From Streptomyces achromogenes (GTDB taxonomy: Bacteria; Actinomycetota; Actinomycetes; Streptomycetales; Streptomycetaceae), in contig NZ_JAUSYH010000001.1 of NCBI RefSeq assembly GCF_030816715.1, forward strand, positions 2,294,001 through 2,358,000: a stretch of 64,000 bases of DNA, in the 5' to 3' direction. Made by a program: the position numbers and the translations under genes. The notes beneath the pieces were generated by a model that searched no databases, had not been told where the DNA came from, and saw nothing but the letters and a program-made list of their open reading frames with translations. Positions 10,252 to 21,241 of the stretch are shown here, piece after piece. Numbering within the stretch: the first letter of the stretch is position 1; every line of letters starts with the position of its first letter.

Positions 10252-11220
10252 ATGCCGCACGCCCCACAGCACGCGGACACCGCCGGCCAGGCCCCCGCCG
10301 CGGAACTGGACACGGCCCTGCAGGGCGGCCCCTTCCACGTGGCGCTGCGGGCCGCGATCGCCGCCCGCGGACTGCCGCTGCAGCGCGTCCAGCATCATCT
10401 GTCGCGGTACGGGGTCCGGGTGGGCGTCACAAGCCTGAGTTACTGGCAGCAGGGCGCCCGGCGGCCGCAGCGCCCCGAGTCGCTGCGCGCCGTGCGCGCG
10501 CTGGAGGAGATCCTGCATCTGCCGGACGAGTCCCTCATCCGGCTGCTCGCGGAGTCCGACGACGGACACGGGACCGCGTCGGCAAGGGAGTCCGCCGGAC
10601 GCTCCTACCGTTCGCTGCTGCAGGCCTCCGGAGCTCTCGAACGGCTGCTCGCCGAACTGGAGTGCTCCGTGGACGGGGGTCTGCACACGCTCGGCCATCA
10701 CGAGCGGGTGCGCATCGGGGCGCGCCGCGAGCTTTCCAGCCGGGAGTCGCAGCACATCGTGCGCGCCCATCACGACGGCGTCGACCGCTTCGTCGCCGTC
10801 CATCACGGCGACCCCGGCTGCGCGCCTGAGCGGATGACCGTGCACGCCCTGGAGAACTGCCGGGCCGGCCGTGTCCGCCGCCATCACGACACCGGCGTGC
10901 TCGTGGCGGAGCTCCTGTTCGACACCCGGCTGCGGGCCGGTGACACCTTCCTCTTCCGTTACGGCGTCGAGGACGGCACCGCCGGCGTGTGCCGCGAGTA
11001 CGTGCGCGGTTTCGGGACGGCCGGCGGCCAGTACGCCCTCCAGGTCCGCTTCACGGAGAACGCGATTCCGGTGCGCTGCCACCGCTTCACCCAGCACTCG
11101 GCGGCGGCGCCGCGCGGCGGCCGCCAGGAACTGCCGCTCAGCGGCCGGCACCGCTCGGTGCATCTCGTGGAGCCGCGGGTGCGGTCGGGGATGGTGGGCA
11201 TCGGCTGGGACTGGGACTGA
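10252..11220 (+). CDS. XRE-like helix-turn-helix regulator
   Basis: This is a 322-residue cytosolic protein. An N-terminal helix-turn-helix of the lambda-repressor type is suggested at about residues 25-85, with GVTSLSYWQQGARRPQRPESL followed by LEEILHLPDESLIRLL; the first string is the typical recognition-helix region of Streptomyces XRE proteins. The remaining 220 residues form a His- and Arg-rich, probably beta-rich domain that I cannot name. The ATG at 10252 was chosen over an upstream GTG because AGAAAGG lies eight bases before it. It is divergent from uvrC and convergent with uvrA; a strong hairpin follows. Confidence 0.75.
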   Translation: MPHAPQHADTAGQAPAAELDTALQGGPFHVALRAAIAARGLPLQRVQHHLSRYGVRVGVTSLSYWQQGARRPQRPESLRAVRALEEILHLPDESLIRLLAESDDGHGTASARESAGRSYRSLLQASGALERLLAELECSVDGGLHTLGHHERVRIGARRELSSRESQHIVRAHHDGVDRFVAVHHGDPGCAPERMTVHALENCRAGRVRRHHDTGVLVAELLFDTRLRAGDTFLFRYGVEDGTAGVCREYVRGFGTAGGQYALQVRFTENAIPVRCHRFTQHSAAAPRGGRQELPLSGRHRSVHLVEPRVRSGMVGIGWDWD

Positions 11221-11290
11221 CCGGCGCGACTGACCGGGAGGGCTCTCCCCTCCGTGCGCAACGTCTCCTCGCCCCGGCCTGAGGACGCGG

Positions 11291-11321
11291 CGGCGCCCCG
11301 CGGGAGTCCCGCGGGGCGCCG
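11291..11321. terminator. bidirectional hairpin between HTH gene and uvrA
   Basis: A perfect 14-bp stem (11291-11304 with 11308-11321) with a three-base loop lies in the convergent gap and can serve both flanking genes. Confidence 0.8.
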
Positions 11322-11376
11322 TCCTTTCACCGTTGCGCGCGCCAGGGCCCGGGCCCACGCGCGCGGAGTGCCCGCG

Positions 11377-14415
<3,039 letters not shown>

Positions 14416-14470
14416 GCCGGTCCGCACCTTTCTTGAGAGAAGTGACAGGGGCGGGGCCCCCGTCTTCCTC

Positions 14471-14493
14471 AGACTAGGGGGAGCCACTGACAA
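14471..14493 (-). promoter_or_regulatory. PafBC-dependent DNA-damage promoter of uvrA
   Basis: On the minus strand the sequence TTGTCAGTG-N8-TAGTCT matches the bipartite PafBC/RecA-NDp consensus (TTGTCRGTG, eight bases, TANNNT) at every fixed position. Transcription would start near 14464, giving a leader of about 48 bases with a ribosome-binding site. Confidence 0.85.
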
Positions 14494-14613
14494 CGCCGGT
14501 CGGGATTCGGCCGGGGTTCACCGGTTCACAACAATCCCCGGCCTTCCAGCATGCCCGACGCCGCCACCGACCTTATAGCACGCACATTCGATTAGCGGTC
14601 TCGGCCGACCTCC

Positions 14614-14642
14614 TTCACCCGAACGAGTGGCGAGACTAGGGT
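14614..14642 (+). promoter_or_regulatory. candidate promoter giving a leaderless mRNA
   Basis: TTCACC and TAGGGT are separated by 17 bases, and the -10 ends seven bases before the ATG at 14650. No ribosome-binding site is visible, so a leaderless transcript is likely. Confidence 0.5.
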
Positions 14643-14649
14643 CAGCACC

Positions 14650-15336
14650 ATGATTGATCACGCTCATGACCTGGAGTCCGTACGTACCGCGACCGAACGG
14701 CTGCTCAACGCACTCGCCGGACGGGACGACGCATCGGTCGCCGAGCCCTCCCGGCTGCCCGGCTGGAGCCGCGGCCATGTCCTCGCCCACCTCGCCCGCA
14801 ACGCGGACGCCCTGGTGAACGTCTTCGAGGGCCGTCCCATGTACGCCGACGCCCAGGTGCGCGACGCCGACATCGAGCGGGACGCCCCGCGCCCCCTTCC
14901 GGTCCAGCTCGCGGACGTCCGGGAGAGCGCGGCCCGCTTCCAGGCGGCCGCGGCCGCGCCCGCGGACTGGTCGCGGACGGTGGAGCTGCGCAACGGCGTC
15001 GTCGACGCGGCGGCCCGCGTGCCGTTCCGGCGGTGGGTGGAGGTCGAGCTGCATGCCGTGGACCTCGGCATCGGCTACGAGCTCGAGGACCTGCCGTCTG
15101 AGTTCACCGTGCGGGAGACCGAGTTCCTCGCCGAGCGGTTCGCCGGGCATCCCGATGTGCCGCCGACCCGCCTCACGGACGGCACGCGCGCGTGGCGCAC
15201 GGGCCGCAAGGCCGACGAGCCCGAGGTGACCGTCACCGGCACCCCGGCGGACCTCCTCGGCTGGCTCGCCGGACGCCGTGACGGAGCCGGGCTGACGATC
15301 GACGGCGGGCCGCTCCCGGCCCTTCCCCCGCTATAG
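14650..15336 (+). CDS. mycothiol-dependent maleylpyruvate isomerase family protein
   Basis: The 228-residue protein belongs to the DinB-like actinobacterial family whose founding member isomerises maleylpyruvate using mycothiol. It starts with the DinB-type helix (residues 1-40), the motif LPGWSRGHVLAHLARNADAL with a metal-binding His, and a second pair WVEVELHAVDLGIG in the middle, then the C-terminal SCP2-like part. These features show a metal-dependent, thiol-assisted enzyme, but the substrate here is unknown; no gentisate pathway genes are nearby. It lies nine bases before the MBL-fold gene, so the two probably form an operon. Confidence 0.85.
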   Translation: MIDHAHDLESVRTATERLLNALAGRDDASVAEPSRLPGWSRGHVLAHLARNADALVNVFEGRPMYADAQVRDADIERDAPRPLPVQLADVRESAARFQAAAAAPADWSRTVELRNGVVDAAARVPFRRWVEVELHAVDLGIGYELEDLPSEFTVRETEFLAERFAGHPDVPPTRLTDGTRAWRTGRKADEPEVTVTGTPADLLGWLAGRRDGAGLTIDGGPLPALPPL

Positions 15337-15345
15337 GCTGCGACC

Positions 15346-15999
15346 ATGACGTACAGCGGACAGGTGACGGTCGGCGGCCCGGCGGACGTGCACGAGCTCA
15401 AGGACCTGATGATCACCAAGATCGCGGTCGGCCCGATGAACAACAACGCCTATCTGCTGCGCTGCCGGGCCACCGACGAGCAACTGCTGATCGACGCGGC
15501 TAACGACGCGCAGGCACTGCTCGGCACCATCGGTGCCGACGGCATCGCGTCCGTCGTCACCACCCATCAGCACGGCGACCACTGGCAGGCGCTCGCCGAG
15601 GTCGTGGCGGCCACGCGGGCGCGTACCTTCGCCGGCCGCGAGGACGCCGCCGGCATCCCGGTACCGACCGACGTCCCGGTCGACGACGGCGACGTCATCC
15701 GGGTCGGGAACGTGGAGCTGACGGCACGCCACCTGGTCGGGCACACGCCGGGCTCGATCGCCCTGGTCTACGACGACCCGCACGGCCACCCCCACGTCTT
15801 CACCGGCGACTGCCTGTTCCCGGGCGGTCCTGGAAGGACAACACGTCCGGAAGAGTTCAACTCCCTGATGGACGGCCTGGAGACCAAGCTGTTCGACGTC
15901 CTTCCGGACGAGACCTGGATCTATCCCGGCCACGGCAACGACACCACCATCGGCACGGAGCGGCCCCACCTCGCGCAGTGGCGCGCACGAGGCTGGTAA
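15346..15999 (+). CDS. MBL-fold metallo-hydrolase (glyoxalase II-like)
   Basis: This 217-residue cytosolic hydrolase has the zinc motif HQHGDH (His74, His76, Asp78, His79), the later GHTPGS and CLFPGG segments, and PGHG near the C-terminus. Glyoxalase II-type members hydrolyse thioesters of small thiols; beside a mycothiol-dependent enzyme, a mycothiol conjugate is a plausible substrate (inference). A TAGGCT hexamer six bases before the ATG, overlapping the stop of the gene before it, could also give a leaderless transcript. A truncated paralogue of its last 60 residues lies at 20231-20422. Confidence 0.88.
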   Translation: MTYSGQVTVGGPADVHELKDLMITKIAVGPMNNNAYLLRCRATDEQLLIDAANDAQALLGTIGADGIASVVTTHQHGDHWQALAEVVAATRARTFAGREDAAGIPVPTDVPVDDGDVIRVGNVELTARHLVGHTPGSIALVYDDPHGHPHVFTGDCLFPGGPGRTTRPEEFNSLMDGLETKLFDVLPDETWIYPGHGNDTTIGTERPHLAQWRARGW

Positions 16000-16330
16000 C
16001 CGTCCAACGCCGAGCGCCCCTGTTTCGAAACCGAAGCGGGGGCGGTCGCGCATTCAGGCCCGTTCCGCGCTCGGGCTCGAGCGGGCTGCGACCGCCGCTG
16101 TCACCTCACGACCCTTGACCTGCGGGCCGCCCCGCAGGAGAGCCCGGGGCGCCCCGGAGGCCGAGGACGGTGAGGTGTTCCGGCAGAGGATCCGCGTGGC
16201 CCTGGACCGTGACCACGCCCGCGCCCTGCGCGTCTCGCGCCGCCGGGCTCCTGCCTGACGCACCTGGCGGGCGACCCGGCGGAGGCGGTGCCCGTCGCTC
16301 CGGCGATCCCGTGGACGCCCCGTCGGCGAT
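16000..16330. other. gap without a recognised gene
   Basis: Apart from the terminator, this 331-base stretch holds no convincing gene. A plus-strand reading near 16160-16258 gives an Arg-rich peptide ending RIRVALDRDHARAL and then a stop; it may be a decayed coding remnant, which fits the broken genes on the other side of the adjacent cassette, but I cannot name it. Confidence 0.5.
16015..16044 (+). terminator. hairpin after the MBL hydrolase
   Basis: A 13-bp stem with an AAAC loop (16015-16027 with 16032-16044, two G-U pairs) lies 16 bases after the stop codon. Confidence 0.7.
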
Positions 16331-17962
16331 CTAGTGGGTGGACCCGCTGTGCTCCCGCACAGTGGCCGCCTCGCTCGCCGTCGTCCCGGCCCCCGGCTCG
16401 GCGCTCTGCTTCGCGAAGCCGCGCCGGCCCGGCAGGACCGCGAGGACGATCAGCGTTCCGGCGGCCATGATGATTCCGCCGATGAGGCTGGTCTGGGCGA
16501 CCCCGTGGGCGAAGGCCTGGTGGACGGCGTCCACGGCGGCCTGGGCCTGCTGGGGCCCGGCGGAGGGATCCTGCGCGACCCGCTCCGCGACGGCCAGGCC
16601 GGCGCCGACCGAGTCCTTGGCGGTCTCCATCGCCTCGCCCGGGAGCCGGTTGCCCACCAGGTCGGTCAGCTCGTCCCGGTAGGCCGTGCCCAGCAGCGAG
16701 CCCAGCACCGCGATGCCCAGCGCCCCGCCCAGCTCCAGCGCGGTGTCGTTGACACCGCCGCCGACGCCCAGCTCGGACTCGGGGAAGGAGCCCATGATCG
16801 TGTCGGTCGCCGGGGAGATGGCCAGTCCGAGCGCGAGGCCCAGCATCATCAGCGGCGCCAGGAAGTCCCCGTACGTCGACCCCTTGTCGATCTGGGTGAG
16901 CAGGAACATGCCCGCCGTGCCGATGGCCATGCCGGTCACGACCATCACCTTCACCCCCAGCTTCGGGGTGAACACCCCGGTCAGCGCGGACCCGAGGAAC
17001 ACCGCACCGCCCAGCGGCAGCAGCCGTAGGCCCGTGTCCAGGGCGCCGTAGCCGAGGACGAACTGCAGGAACTGCGTCGAGTAGTAGAGCACGGCGAACA
17101 TACCGAAGAAGAAGAACATCACCGCGAGCATCGAGCCGCTGAAGGGCCGCAGCGCGAACTTTCGGACGTCCAGCATCGGGTGCGGGTGCCGCAGCTCCCA
17201 GGCTACGAAGGCGGCCAGACCGGCACCGGCGACCACGGCGGCGGTGACGGGGCCGGCGCCCCAGCCGAAGTGCGGGCCCTCGATGGCGGCGTAGATCAGG
17301 GAGCCGACGGTGACGATCGACAGCAGACCACCGACGTAGTCGATCCGGCCCATGCCCTCCGCCTTGGACGGCGGTACCAGGGCGAGCGCGCCGAACACGG
17401 CGACGACCGCGATCGGCACGTTGATCAGGAAGGTCGAGCCCCAGGCGTGGTCCTCAAGCAGCCAGCCGGAGACCAGCGGGCCGACGGCTACCGCCACCCC
17501 GGAGGTCGCGGCCCAGGCGGTGATGGCCTTGGTCCGCTCGCTCCGGGGGAAGGTCGCGACCACCAGGGACAGCGTGGCCGGCATCACGACCGCGGCACCC
17601 ACACCCATGATCGCGCGGGCCACGATGACCAGCGCAGTCTCGTCGACCATGCTCCCCATCACCGAACCGCCGGCGAAGATCAGCAGACCCAGCACCAGCG
17701 CGCCGCGCCGGCTGTACTTGTCGCCGATCGAGCCCAGCACCAGCATCAGCGCCGCGTACGGAACGGTGTAGCCGTCGACGACCCACTGCAGATCACTGCT
17801 GCTCAGGCCCAGCTCCGTGGTCATGTCGGGGGCGGCGACGATCAGCGACGTGTTCGCCATCACCGTGATCAGCAGGCTCAGGCACAGGACGAGCAGCGCC
17901 CACCAGCGCCGCGCGTACGGCCCGCTCATTTTCTCCACGGGGGTGTTCGCAAGGAAGGACAT
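16331..17962 (-). CDS. MFS drug-efflux transporter (DHA2, EmrB/QacA type)
   Basis: The 543-residue membrane protein has about 14 transmembrane helices and the DHA2-type motif VDGYTVPYAALMLVLGSIGDKYSRRGALVLG, split by the conserved loop after helix 2, followed by motif C (WAATSGVAVAVGPLVSGWLLE). It should export drugs in exchange for protons. The ATG at 17962 has AGGAGC at a good distance; longer in-frame reading to 18400 only traverses the neighbouring gene. It lies 94 bases downstream of the flavoprotein on the same strand, so the two are probably one transcript, under the divergent TetR regulator. Confidence 0.92.
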   Translation of the reverse strand: MSFLANTPVEKMSGPYARRWWALLVLCLSLLITVMANTSLIVAAPDMTTELGLSSSDLQWVVDGYTVPYAALMLVLGSIGDKYSRRGALVLGLLIFAGGSVMGSMVDETALVIVARAIMGVGAAVVMPATLSLVVATFPRSERTKAITAWAATSGVAVAVGPLVSGWLLEDHAWGSTFLINVPIAVVAVFGALALVPPSKAEGMGRIDYVGGLLSIVTVGSLIYAAIEGPHFGWGAGPVTAAVVAGAGLAAFVAWELRHPHPMLDVRKFALRPFSGSMLAVMFFFFGMFAVLYYSTQFLQFVLGYGALDTGLRLLPLGGAVFLGSALTGVFTPKLGVKVMVVTGMAIGTAGMFLLTQIDKGSTYGDFLAPLMMLGLALGLAISPATDTIMGSFPESELGVGGGVNDTALELGGALGIAVLGSLLGTAYRDELTDLVGNRLPGEAMETAKDSVGAGLAVAERVAQDPSAGPQQAQAAVDAVHQAFAHGVAQTSLIGGIIMAAGTLIVLAVLPGRRGFAKQSAEPGAGTTASEAATVREHSGSTH

Positions 17963-18056
17963 CAGTAGCTCCTGAGGGGAACGGGGCGGACGAGCGGAAG
18001 CACTTGATTGCCCGTGAGGCGAGCGGGCGACGGGCTGAGATCTCCGAGCTTCAAGA

Positions 18057-19100
18057 TCACCCTGTGGCCCCTTGCGGGCTTGCCTCGGCGATCCCCTGGA
18101 GGGCCGCGTCGGTGTCCGCGGCGGCCAGCATCCTGTTGATGTCGGCGCCGGCCAGTGCGCCGGCCGCTGCGGAGGCCCCGACCTGGGCGACCAGATCGGT
18201 GACGTTGCCGGCCACCCACACACCCGGCACCTCGGTGGCGCCAGCCACGCCGGACGCGAAACCGCGGCCCTTCGGCAGGTCCTGCACCGGCAGGCCCAGA
18301 CCTTCCAGGCCCTTGGTGCGGGCCTGCAGCTGCGCGACGACCGCGACGACGCGGCGGGCCACGACCTGGCCGTCGGCCAGGCGCACCCCGGCGAGGGCAC
18401 CGTCGGCGTCGTTGACGACCTCGGTGACCGGGGTGTCGATGACGCGGATGCCGCGGGCGGCGAAGCGAGCGCGGCTGTCCTCGTCCAGGCCGGTGCCGTG
18501 GGTGAAGTAGGTCAGGTCCTCGGTCAGCTGACGGAACAGATACGCGTGCTCGATGGAGACCGGTCCGGTGGCGAGGACGCCAATGGGCTCGTCGCGCACC
18601 TCCCAGCCGTGGCAGTACGAGCAGTGCACCACACTGTGCCCCCAGTGCTCGGCGAGCCCGGGCACCTCCGGCAGCACATCCCTGAGACCGGTGGCCACCA
18701 GGACGCGGCGGGCGGTGATGCTGCGGCCGTCGGCCAGGGTGACGGTGAACCGCAGGTCCCCGTCCGCCGACGGGGCGGCGGACTCGGCCGAGACCACCTC
18801 GCCGGACACGACGCGTCCGCCGTACTGGCGCACCTGCTCCCGGCCCCGGCGAAGGATCTCGGACGGCGGGGTGCCGTCCAAGACGATGAAACCGTGCACG
18901 GCCTCCGCGGGCGCGTTGCGCGGGGAGCCGCTGTCGATCACGACGACCGAGCGGCGGGAGCGGGCGAGGATCAGTGCACCGTTCAGCCCCGCGGCGCCCC
19001 CGCCGATCACCACCGCGTCGACGGTCCCCTCGGCCAGTGCGTCGCTCGCGTACGGAGGAGTCGCCACAGCCATGGCCTCCTGCCTTTCCTTGTCGGTCAT
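18057..19100 (-). CDS. FAD-dependent thioredoxin-reductase-like oxidoreductase
   Basis: The 347-residue flavoprotein has an N-terminal FAD site (VVIGGGAAGLNGAL, about 30-43), a redox-active pair C160-x-x-C163 in HCSYCHGWE, and a C-terminal GNVTDLV segment binding FAD. The order and the CxxCHGWE context resemble both thioredoxin reductases and the dithiol oxidases that form disulfides in holomycin/gliotoxin-type metabolites. With the efflux pump, a role in thiol redox or self-protection is plausible (inference). Start is uncertain: ATG 19100 (weak GAAGGG) or ATG 19073, which has AGGAGG only two bases away. Its start overlaps the stop of a hydrolase remnant. Confidence 0.85.
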   Translation of the reverse strand: MTDKERQEAMAVATPPYASDALAEGTVDAVVIGGGAAGLNGALILARSRRSVVVIDSGSPRNAPAEAVHGFIVLDGTPPSEILRRGREQVRQYGGRVVSGEVVSAESAAPSADGDLRFTVTLADGRSITARRVLVATGLRDVLPEVPGLAEHWGHSVVHCSYCHGWEVRDEPIGVLATGPVSIEHAYLFRQLTEDLTYFTHGTGLDEDSRARFAARGIRVIDTPVTEVVNDADGALAGVRLADGQVVARRVVAVVAQLQARTKGLEGLGLPVQDLPKGRGFASGVAGATEVPGVWVAGNVTDLVAQVGASAAAGALAGADINRMLAAADTDAALQGIAEASPQGATG

Positions 19101-19225
19101 GGTTCGGTCAACCCTTCGAGTTCTGGGTGGTTGGAGGGGGGGCAGCCGTTCAGAAAGCCGAGGATGTGGTCGGCGACCGCCTTGGGCTGTTCGAGGTACA
19201 GGAAGTGCCCCGCCCCGAGGACAGC
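19097..19225 (-). pseudogene. C-terminal remnant of an alpha/beta hydrolase
   Basis: In the frame ending TGA at 19097-19099, the minus strand encodes about 42 residues containing GAGHFLYLEQPKAVADHI, the catalytic-His strand and last helix of an alpha/beta hydrolase. Upstream of about 19225 the frame loses similarity and no nucleophile elbow is present, so the gene is truncated. Its stop overlaps the ATG of the flavoprotein, suggesting the two were once coupled. Confidence 0.7.
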
Positions 19226-19410
19226 CCGACGTCGTGATGTACAGGTCCAGTCCGGCGATGGAACTCGCCGTCGCCAGGATCGCGAGATTCAGACCGGGCC
19301 TTGCCGGCCTGGAAGGCGTCGCAACGTCGGGCGGCGCGGAGGAGCGCAAAGGCATGGGTTGCTCTCCATCGCGCCAGGCGTACACACACCCTGTCCGGTG
19401 AGCTCAGGAT

Positions 19411-19467
19411 GGTTGTGTACTGAACAGTCAGAAACCTAGATGGTTCTGTACTGGGTTGTCAATAACG
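19411..19467. promoter_or_regulatory. tandem operators for the TetR regulator
   Basis: Two 26-bp elements offset by 31 bp share TGTACTG-N4-GTCA (19416-19430 and 19447-19461). The first is a dyad GGTT-N4-ACTG-AA-CAGT-N4-AACC; the second is a degenerate copy. They lie in the divergent gap directly before the TetR ATG, where TetR proteins usually bind to repress both themselves and the divergent pump genes. Confidence 0.65.
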
Positions 19468-19491
19468 GCGGGCCGGCTTTACCTTCGGTGT

Positions 19492-20115
19492 ATGGCGAGA
19501 CCACGAAGCTTCGACCCCGACCACGTCCTGCATGCCGCCGAGCGCCAGTTCCGCGCCTCGGGCTACAACGGCACGAGCGTCGACGACATCAGCGCCGCCA
19601 CCGGCCTGGGCCGCGGCAGCCTCTACGCCGCGTTCGACGGCAAACACGGCGTGCTGCTGCGGGCGATGGCCAGCTACTTCGCCCGGCTGGCGCAGGGTCC
19701 GCGGAACATGCTCGCCGGACCGGACGAGGGCGCCCTGGAACGACTGCACGCGTACTTGCTCCGCGCCGTCCACGGGGTGCCACTCGCCGCCGACGTACCC
19801 CCCGCCCCCGACCGGACGGCGGCGGCCTGCTTCGCCGCCAAGATGGCCCTGGAGATCGGCGCCTCCGACCCCGAGGTCAAACGCCTGGCCAGCGACTGCT
19901 TCTCCGTAGTCCGCACGGCGGTGGCCGAGTGCGTGCGAGCGGCCCAGCGCAACGGCGACATCGACCCCGACGCGGACCCCGACGACCTCGCCTACCTCCT
20001 GCTGACCATCGTCCGCGGGACCGATGTCGTAGGCGCGTACGGCCACAGTCCCGACCGCCTGACCTCGATCGCGGAGACCGCGTTCGCCTTGCTGCCTCGC
20101 CCGCGCCACCGCTGA
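19492..20115 (+). CDS. TetR/AcrR family regulator
   Basis: The 207-residue protein carries an N-terminal TetR helix-turn-helix (about residues 10-55, GTSVDDISAATGLGRGSLYAAF) and a helical ligand-binding domain. It is transcribed away from the flavoprotein and MFS pump and most likely represses that pair until an exported compound binds. The ATG at 19492 (MARPRSFD) fits the family; longer reading starts inside the operator. No Shine-Dalgarno sequence is obvious, so the message may have a very short leader. Confidence 0.92.
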   Translation: MARPRSFDPDHVLHAAERQFRASGYNGTSVDDISAATGLGRGSLYAAFDGKHGVLLRAMASYFARLAQGPRNMLAGPDEGALERLHAYLLRAVHGVPLAADVPPAPDRTAAACFAAKMALEIGASDPEVKRLASDCFSVVRTAVAECVRAAQRNGDIDPDADPDDLAYLLLTIVRGTDVVGAYGHSPDRLTSIAETAFALLPRPRHR

Positions 20116-20230
20116 GAAGAGCACGGCCGGCCTCATGGCACAGGCATCTGACGCGGTCGGCCCTCTTCGACGCCACGGAGGCACGGCCGGTAGGTCTACG
20201 CGCCGCCGTGACCTCGTGTGTGCGCGTGCT

Positions 20231-20422
20231 GTGGTGTTCCCCGGAGGCGTGGGCAACACCCGTAAGGACCCGGAGGCCTTCGCGCGTCTGGTCCACGACG
20301 TCGAGACGAAGATCTTCGACGTGCTGCCGGACGAGACCTGGGTCTATCCGGGACACGGCGACGACACGACGCTCGGCGCCGAGCGGCCGCATCTTCCGGA
20401 GTGGCACGCGCGCGGGTGGTGA
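20231..20422 (+). pseudogene. truncated MBL-fold hydrolase (C-terminal 63 residues)
   Basis: This fragment starts abruptly at VVFPGGVGNT and continues through FDVLPDETWVYPGHGDDTT to the stop. It aligns with the last 60 or so residues of the intact gene at 15346-15999, but lacks the zinc-binding N-terminus. It sits directly after the TetR gene, so the efflux cassette is bracketed by an intact and a broken copy. A plus-strand frame extends it upstream to 20135, but that part has no family similarity. Confidence 0.8.
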
Positions 20423-20486
20423 GCCTGAGGGTGATGAGCCCCTGCCGAGGACGGTGAGGCCTGCCCAAGGTGGTGACACCTCCCCG

Positions 20487-20520
20487 CACGGGGCGCGCGC
20501 CCCTGAACGCGCGCCCCGTG
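20487..20520. terminator. hairpin between the MBL remnant and aroQ
   Basis: A perfect 13-bp stem (20487-20499 with 20508-20520) with an eight-base loop lies between convergent units. Nothing else is recognised in 20423-20672. Confidence 0.75.
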
Positions 20521-20672
20521 TGAATCGCGTGCACGCGCCGACGCTCCACGCGCGCTCCCCCTCATACGTGGTTGCGCGGTCAACTGGTTGCAGCCCCGCG
20601 CGGGATGACGGCTCCGGCGCGGATGGGCCGCCGGTCCACGTTCCCCGCCCTCGACCGGCGGCCCCGGCGCAC

Positions 20673-21146
20673 TTACGCGTCCGCCCTGGCCGGGCCCGCG
20701 AGCGTCGCGACCCGCTGCACGCCGAACACGTATCCCTGCACCCCGCAGCCCGCGATGACGCCGTCGGCGCGCAGCGAGACGTAGGAGTGGTGCCGGAACG
20801 ACTCACGCCGGTGGATGTTGGAGACGTGGACCTCCAGCACCGGCATGCCGTCGCAGGTGTTGAGCGCGTCGAGGATGGCGACGGACGTGTGCGAGTAGGC
20901 GCCCGGGTTGATCACGATGCCGCAGTGGTTCAGCCGCGCCTCGTGGATCCAGTCGACCAGCTCGCCCTCGTGGTTGGACTGGCGGAAGTCCACCGTGCCG
21001 CCGTGCCCGGCCGCCGCCTCGACGCACATCGCCTCGACGTCGGCGAGGGTGTCGCTACCGTAGATCTCCGGCTGACGCTGTCCCAGAAGGTTCAGGTTGG
21101 GGCCGTTGAGAATCATGATCGGGGCGTTGGCCAGGCTGCGGGGCAC
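20673..21146 (-). CDS. aroQ: type II 3-dehydroquinate dehydratase
   Basis: This 157-residue enzyme removes water from 3-dehydroquinate in the shikimate or quinate pathway. The family motifs are all present: [17 protein letters not shown] with the catalytic Tyr, [24 protein letters not shown] and [15 protein letters not shown]. Type II enzymes form dodecamers. The start is GTG at 21146 with GGAGG four bases upstream. It stands alone, divergent from the S66 peptidase, so it may be a second, specialised copy beside the main aro operon; this window cannot settle that. Confidence 0.95.
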   Translation of the reverse strand: MPRSLANAPIMILNGPNLNLLGQRQPEIYGSDTLADVEAMCVEAAAGHGGTVDFRQSNHEGELVDWIHEARLNHCGIVINPGAYSHTSVAILDALNTCDGMPVLEVHVSNIHRRESFRHHSYVSLRADGVIAGCGVQGYVFGVQRVATLAGPARADA

Positions 21147-21241
21147 GGTTCCTCCGGTCCGTCGGGGCAGCCGTCCGGGCCGCCGCTCGACCCCGGTTTA
21201 TCACGGTGAAAGAGCGGGACGGGAAGCCGTACGCTCCGGGC

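Noticed and set aside
14500-14649. LexA (SOS) box before uvrA or the isomerase gene
   Set aside because: The gap contains isolated CGAACG and ATTCGATT pieces, but no dyad of the GAAC-N4-GTTC type.
15808-15880. Possible compensated frameshift in the MBL hydrolase
   Set aside because: A neighbouring frame reads WKDN where some homologues have WKDP, but the used frame (GGPGRTTRPEEF) is a sensible family variant and the whole gene is open, so no defect can be claimed.
16054-16263. Minus-strand 69-residue frame after the MBL gene
   Set aside because: Arg/Ala-rich shadow sequence without a ribosome-binding site or any recognisable pattern.
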